From contig NZ_SMAH01000003.1 in the NCBI RefSeq assembly GCF_004342625.1, forward strand, positions 124,001 through 188,000: a stretch of 64,000 bases of DNA, given 5' to 3'. This document shows positions 60,017 through 64,000 of this stretch, one piece after another. The position numbers were made by a program, and so were the translations under genes. Each line of letters opens with the position of its first letter. Position 1 is the stretch's first letter. This DNA comes from Tepidimonas ignava. Its GTDB lineage: Bacteria > Pseudomonadota > Gammaproteobacteria > Burkholderiales > Burkholderiaceae_C. The notes beneath the pieces were generated by a model. That model was not told where the DNA came from, searched no databases, and saw only the letters and a program-made list of their open reading frames with translations.

Positions 60017-61070
60017 CGTTGACCTCGCTTTGTGTGATCGATATCGGATCGGTGACGTCGCGTTCGCACTCGACGCTGGTGCTGTACCCCTGCGCGCTCA
60101 AGCGGTGCTCGACACGCTTGATGCGCCAGTCCGTGGGGATGCCCGGTCGCAGCGCAATGGATAGCCGCGCCTCGGCGGCTAGGCGCGGGTCTCCTGGCGC
60201 CCGAAAGCTCAGCTCGGCCTGCGAGCGCTCGCCGCGGTTTTTGCGGGTGGCGGCAGCGGCTCGGGCCTCGGCTTCGGTGGCGTGCACGTAGCGTAGTTCC
60301 TCATAAGGCGGGTTTCCGACGACGACTTCGCGCCGCTCGCCCTTTTGGTAGTCCCACCAGTAGGCCTTGACTCCGCCGTGGCTCTCGTCACCGTGGTCGG
60401 CGAGACCGGAGCCGCCTTTGCCCGCTATCCGGCGGGCGCAGTACTGATAGCGCCACTCGCTGATCTGATCCGGCCGCAGCGTGATCGTCGGCAGCGCTTG
60501 GCCGGTGACGCTCTTGGCCGCCCCGCGCTTGGCCAGCACCAGGTGGCCGGCCACCGGCTTGGATACGGCATCGTGCTTGGACGCCAGCCGGGTGAGCAGC
60601 GCCATGTCAGACTCCTCGGTCTGGTCGACGTGCGGGATGGCGATTGCGCCCAGCTCGGGGTCGATCTTGGGCGTGTAGCCGTGCTCGGCGGCGATGGCTT
60701 CGACGATGCGTCCCAGCGTCGTGTCGTGCCACGATCCCGTCTTTGGGCTGCGAAATGGCCCGACCATGTCGGCGGCCTTGCCCGAGACCGTCAGCGTGGC
60801 CGGCGGCGCGCTGATTTCGACCTCATCGATGATGTAGCGACCCATCGGCACCCACGCGCCGCCGGCGTATGACAAGGCGACCTCGAGCTGCGTACCGATG
60901 CGCGGCAGCTGCGCGATTGCGCCGTCGGCGCGGCGGCGGTCATCGAGCGTCAAGCGCACCACGTCGGACGCCAGCCCAGCCTCATCCGTGATGATGAGCT
61001 CGATGAGCCGGTCGGCGACGGCGCGCGTGACGTCGTGGCGGTCGGCGGTGATTCGGAAGCGCGGCTGCAT
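60003..61070 (-). CDS. P2 gpD-like late tail protein (baseplate/tail)
   Basis: 355-residue homologue of P2 late control D (tail spike-hub-like) with FRITADRHDVTRAVADRLIELI, GRYIIDEVEISAPPATLTVSG, IPHVDQTEESDMALLTRLASKHD and CARRIAGKGGSGLADHGDE. The family forms the hub/spike part of contractile tails, like T4 gp27. It follows gpX after 3 nt. Confidence 0.9.
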   Translation of the reverse strand: MQPRFRITADRHDVTRAVADRLIELIITDEAGLASDVVRLTLDDRRRADGAIAQLPRIGTQLEVALSYAGGAWVPMGRYIIDEVEISAPPATLTVSGKAADMVGPFRSPKTGSWHDTTLGRIVEAIAAEHGYTPKIDPELGAIAIPHVDQTEESDMALLTRLASKHDAVSKPVAGHLVLAKRGAAKSVTGQALPTITLRPDQISEWRYQYCARRIAGKGGSGLADHGDESHGGVKAYWWDYQKGERREVVVGNPPYEELRYVHATEAEARAAAATRKNRGERSQAELSFRAPGDPRLAAEARLSIALRPGIPTDWRIKRVEHRLSAQGYSTSVECERDVTDPISITQSEVNDDTP

Positions 61071-61073
61071 GGC

Positions 61074-61304
61074 TTACGACCACAGGCGCACCAGCCGCAG
61101 TTGCGGCTCATCGACAAGCGCTGGCATGCGCACCGGCGTGCCGTCTGGCAATCGCAGCATGTCGTCCGCGCTCAGGCGCGCCAAGTGGCGGTTGGCGCGC
61201 AGCACCTGCGGCAGAACATCTAGCCTGCGGTAGTGCATCCACACCAGGTAGTCGATCATGTCCCCTTCGCGGGCCATGACCACGATGTCGTCTTGCGTCA
61301 GCAT
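61074..61304 (-). CDS. P2 gpX-like tail protein
   Basis: 76 residues in the size range of P2 gpX (LysM-like): LTQDDIVVMAREGDMIDYLVW, LPQVLRANRHLARLSADDMLRLPDG. A tail completion or baseplate-associated part. Overlaps the stop of gpU by one base. Confidence 0.85.
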   Translation of the reverse strand: MLTQDDIVVMAREGDMIDYLVWMHYRRLDVLPQVLRANRHLARLSADDMLRLPDGTPVRMPALVDEPQLRLVRLWS

Positions 61305-62173
61305 CAGGCAGTCTCCTGCTCGGCGGGGAGTAGTCCTTGCAATGCGAGATCGGCGCTGTCCAGCACCACTTGGAGTTCGGCGGCCTGCGGGTGGCGTTCG
61401 GCTTCGCGGCGGGCGCGCTCGATGTCGTCGCGCAGAGCCGCGATCTGCGCGGCCATCACGTCATAAGAAGACAGCGGCGCGGCGCTGGCGCGCGCCACGC
61501 GCGTGAGCAGCGCATCGATGGCCGGCAGCGTCACGCCTGCCTCGCGCAGTCGGCTGACTGCGCCGTTGAGCGCGGTGCGCAACGGCTGCATCACGTCACG
61601 CAAGGCATCCTGTAGCACGGATGCGCGCTGTGTGACGCTGCCGCCCATCGACCCTGCAATGCGCTGCACCACATCGCCGACCACGGTATTGAGCGCGCCC
61701 AGCGGGTCGGTCGCCACCTCATCGATGATCGGCAGCAGCACGGCAAACGGGCTCCAGCCGCCGCTGATATCGGTGACGATGTTGTCTTCGCCGTACGACT
61801 TGAGCTTGAGTTCGAACGCGATGCGACGCGGCTGGCCATCGTCCATCAGCACGCTGCGGGTGTCGCCCACCTCGACGATCACCCACGCGCCCCACACGCG
61901 CCCGAGACCGTCGACGAGCTGCAGCGGCTCGCCCTTGTCAGCGAGCTCGCGCATCTGCTCGACCTGCGCGAGGCCGCCATCGAAACTCGGGTAGAGCGTG
62001 CCGGACAGCGTGACTTCGATGGGCTCGCGCCCGGTGTACTGCAGCGCCGGCTCGCGCCCGATGCGCGCTTGCTCCGGCCATCGCCACGACTGGCGCATCG
62101 CCAGACTTTGATACGTCGCCTGCCCCACTTCAAAGCGAAAGGGGCCCAGCGCCATCATCACTCGCTCGGCCAT
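61304..62173 (-). CDS. P2 gpU-like tail protein with long C-terminal extension
   Basis: N-terminal about 140 residues match the P2 gpU tail-terminator type: LGPFRFEVGQATYQSLAMRQSWRWPEQ, YTGREPIEVTLSGTLYPSFDGG, DDGQPRRIAFELKLKSYG. At 289 residues it is longer than the usual about 150-160; the remainder is helical (QRASVLQDALRDVMQPLRTAL, SYDVMAAQIAALRDDIERARREA). The extension could be a further tail function. Located directly after the tape measure gene, as in P2. Confidence 0.85.
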   Translation of the reverse strand: MAERVMMALGPFRFEVGQATYQSLAMRQSWRWPEQARIGREPALQYTGREPIEVTLSGTLYPSFDGGLAQVEQMRELADKGEPLQLVDGLGRVWGAWVIVEVGDTRSVLMDDGQPRRIAFELKLKSYGEDNIVTDISGGWSPFAVLLPIIDEVATDPLGALNTVVGDVVQRIAGSMGGSVTQRASVLQDALRDVMQPLRTALNGAVSRLREAGVTLPAIDALLTRVARASAAPLSSYDVMAAQIAALRDDIERARREAERHPQAAELQVVLDSADLALQGLLPAEQETA

Positions 62174-62185
62174 ACACGGCTCCGA

Positions 62186-64000
62186 TCAATCGTGCAGCGC
62201 CGCGCGGCTGCCGCGCAGCGCGTCGTGGATGAGGCGGCGCAGACGCTGTTCGACATCGGACGCCATCGACTGCGCATCACTGCCAGGCGGGGCGTAGATG
62301 GTGATCTGCGGCGCAAAGTGGATCGATGGCGTAGCAGACGGGCTGCCAGCGATCCGGTCTGTCGGCACGCTCAAGCCCATCGGGGGCCGATCCGGCAATG
62401 GCGGGCGCAGGTCAGTTGATGACGCCCCTGGTGCGGTCAGTGCGAATGGCACCGCCTGCAGCGATTTCGCCAGCCGCCCGACCTCGTCCACCGCCTGCGG
62501 CCCAGCGGCCGCCACGCCTTGTGCCAGGCCAAGCGACAGCGCACTGCCCAGCGTGGCAAACACGCGCGATGGGCTGTGGATGCCCAGCATCGCCTTGAAG
62601 CGATCGCGCACTTTGGCGGCGACCTCGCCCACGGCGGCTACGGCCTGCTGTGCCGCCTCGCTGATGCCGCGCGCCAGGCCTTGCAGCAGAGCACGGCCCA
62701 CGTCGGCGAACTGGACGACCATCTGGCGCAGATGGCTGAGCATTGACCCCAGCGACGCTTGCAAGGCGAGCAGCGGATCGGGCGACGCGAAGATCGAGGC
62801 GACGGATCGCCATATGCCTGACAGCGCCGTAAAACCGTCGCGCACCCACGTGACCAGCGCGCCGATGGCGCGCAGCGGCGCGGTGACCGCCAGCAGCGCC
62901 ACGCGCAGCACGCTGCCGATCACTGCGCCGAGCGACCGGCCTGACTCAGACAGGCCGTTGAACTCGTCCTGGGTGAGCGTCACCGGCGCAAGCAGCTGGC
63001 CGACCAAGCGGATGAGGCCGCTGGCGGCATCGCCGATCCAACCGAAAGCCGCGCCCACTGCGCGCCCGATGGGGGCCAGCGGTGCCAGCGCTTGGGTGAT
63101 GCTGGACACGGCAGGCTGCACCGTCGCGCGGATGCCTTCCCAAACGCCCCCAAGGTAGGCCGCAATCGGATCCCAGTATTTGCGGATCACCAGCGCCAGA
63201 CCTGCGACCGCCGCGCCGATGCCCGCCACGATCCACGTGATCGGGTTGGCAAGCAGCGCAGTCGTGGTGGCACCAATGGCCGGCAGCATCGACCAGAAGG
63301 CCAGCGCAGCCGACTTGATCGGCGCGATCAAGCCAAGCGCGCCCATCTTGATGCGTGCCCAGGCCAGCGACAGAATGCCCGCGCTGGCCCCGGTTGCTGC
63401 TGCCTGCGCTTGCAGCCGGGCCAGCTCCGCGCGGGCCGACTGAACCGCCACCTGCGCACCGAGGATCGGCCCCTTCACGAAGGTCCAGGCATAGCCCAAT
63501 GCGATGGTCGCCACCTTCAGACCCACCACCGCGCCAATAGTCCCCACCACCACTTGAGTGATGACGGGGAACCGCTCGGCCAGCTGCGCCAAGGCCCCGA
63601 TGGGGGCCATCAGCGCGCCCAAGAGGCTGTTCAGGGGCGGCAGCAGCGCGTTGCCGATGGTGATGCCAAGGCGGGATATCTGGTTTTTGAGCAGCTGCAG
63701 GTTGTTGGCCGTGGTGGCCGCACGCGCCTCGTACTCACGCTGCATCGAGCCGGCATAGGCGGTCTCGTCGGCCACCAGGCCGATAGCCTGCCGGTAGGTG
63801 TCCAGCGAGCCGACCAGCTTGGCGATGTCGTCGGAGTACTCCGCGCCAAACAGGTCGGAGAGCGTGCCCATGACATCCGGCGCGCCCTTGACGGCTTCCA
63901 AGAAGTTGATGAGCGTGCCTTGAGCGTCCAGCGCGATGTCCTTCTTCAGCTCTTTCGCGCTCAGGCCCAGCTGCGCCAATGCCTGCTGGAATTTATCGCT
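62186..64000 (-). CDS. Tail tape measure protein (5' end outside window)
   Basis: At least 605 residues remain to the right edge. The middle and C-terminal parts show the long hydrophobic/helical layout of tape measure proteins (FPVITQVVVGTIGAVVGLKV, PITWIVAGIGAAVAGLALVI), and the visible left end has a charged helix with LSAKELKKDIALDAQG. It ends in AQITIYAPPGSDAQSMASDVEQ near the C-terminus. It measures tail length and is followed by gpU, as in P2. Confidence 0.9.
   Translation of the reverse strand, partial: SDKFQQALAQLGLSAKELKKDIALDAQGTLINFLEAVKGAPDVMGTLSDLFGAEYSDDIAKLVGSLDTYRQAIGLVADETAYAGSMQREYEARAATTANNLQLLKNQISRLGITIGNALLPPLNSLLGALMAPIGALAQLAERFPVITQVVVGTIGAVVGLKVATIALGYAWTFVKGPILGAQVAVQSARAELARLQAQAAATGASAGILSLAWARIKMGALGLIAPIKSAALAFWSMLPAIGATTTALLANPITWIVAGIGAAVAGLALVIRKYWDPIAAYLGGVWEGIRATVQPAVSSITQALAPLAPIGRAVGAAFGWIGDAASGLIRLVGQLLAPVTLTQDEFNGLSESGRSLGAVIGSVLRVALLAVTAPLRAIGALVTWVRDGFTALSGIWRSVASIFASPDPLLALQASLGSMLSHLRQMVVQFADVGRALLQGLARGISEAAQQAVAAVGEVAAKVRDRFKAMLGIHSPSRVFATLGSALSLGLAQGVAAAGPQAVDEVGRLAKSLQAVPFALTAPGASSTDLRPPLPDRPPMGLSVPTDRIAGSPSATPSIHFAPQITIYAPPGSDAQSMASDVEQRLRRLIHDALRGSRAALHD

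Larger units (their letters stand above)
58768..64000 (-). mobile_element. P2-like prophage, tail and lysis end (cut by window edge)
   Basis: Seven leftward genes in the order tape measure, gpU, gpX, gpD, one-TM protein, holin-like, lysozyme, tightly packed or overlapping. They continue past 64000. The left side faces the BREX operon at 86 nt distance; no integrase, attachment site or late regulator is seen there. Confidence 0.85.

Overview
The window is GC-rich chromosomal DNA with the gene content of a Burkholderiales betaproteobacterium. Supporting this are trigger factor, clpP, clpX and lon in a row, a hopanoid-precursor set (hpnC, hpnD, hpnE), a tandem glycine riboswitch in front of gcvTHP, and an ETF-ubiquinone oxidoreductase. 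A MerR-family gene also runs into tRNA-Pro, as is common in that order. The genus cannot be fixed from the sequence; a Tepidimonas- or Comamonadaceae-like host is a guess.

Bases 1-36130 are mostly core genome. mltD at the left edge faces a leftward tRNA cluster (Gly-Cys-Gly) and the leftward proteostasis block lon, clpX, clpP and tig. An ion-transporter-superfamily permease, tRNA-Leu and a diguanylate cyclase follow, also leftward. Rightward from 10.8 kb runs hpnC - periplasmic adaptor - RND pump - hpnD - hpnE, whose overlapping ends suggest one transcription unit. Then come a GST and a HAD hydrolase (leftward), hemH, an S4-domain RNA-binding protein and an AhpD-like protein, a thioesterase (leftward), ETF-QO, the riboswitch and gcvT-gcvH-gcvP. 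Next are a TRIC-type membrane protein, a DODA-type dioxygenase, aroE, transaldolase, a MerR regulator with tRNA-Pro, and an Fe-S photolyase overlapping a DUF2256 gene.

From 35.9 kb the region is accessory. A mercury-type MerR faces a GDCCVxC cysteine-rich protein across a classic mer-type promoter with a 19-bp spacer, and is followed by a YnfA-type membrane protein. A 5'-truncated IS5-family element interrupts an AraC-type gene. A second, shorter copy of the same IS end lies 4.6 kb further on. Between the copies are a cupin gene with a stop at codon 3, a DsbA-family protein, a choice-of-anchor I lipoprotein and an IS110 remnant.

Bases 42.57-58.68 kb hold a type 3 BREX phage-defence locus in one rightward operon: HTH regulator, brxF, brxC, pglX, brxHII, pglZ and a probable brxA. 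Two insertions depart from the canonical order. A DUF2806 gene plus a frameshifted one-TM-protein gene, both A/T-richer, sit between brxC and pglX. An AlbA_2/HATPase (Schlafen/RecG-like) gene with a repeated TPQV linker sits between pglX and brxHII. Most junctions are ATGA overlaps.

Immediately convergent to the BREX operon, 58.77-64.0 kb is the 3' end of a P2-like contractile-tail prophage, read leftward: tape measure (cut by the window edge), gpU, gpX, gpD, a one-TM small protein, a 3TM-type holin and a GH24 lysozyme. No integrase, attachment site or CRISPR array was found.
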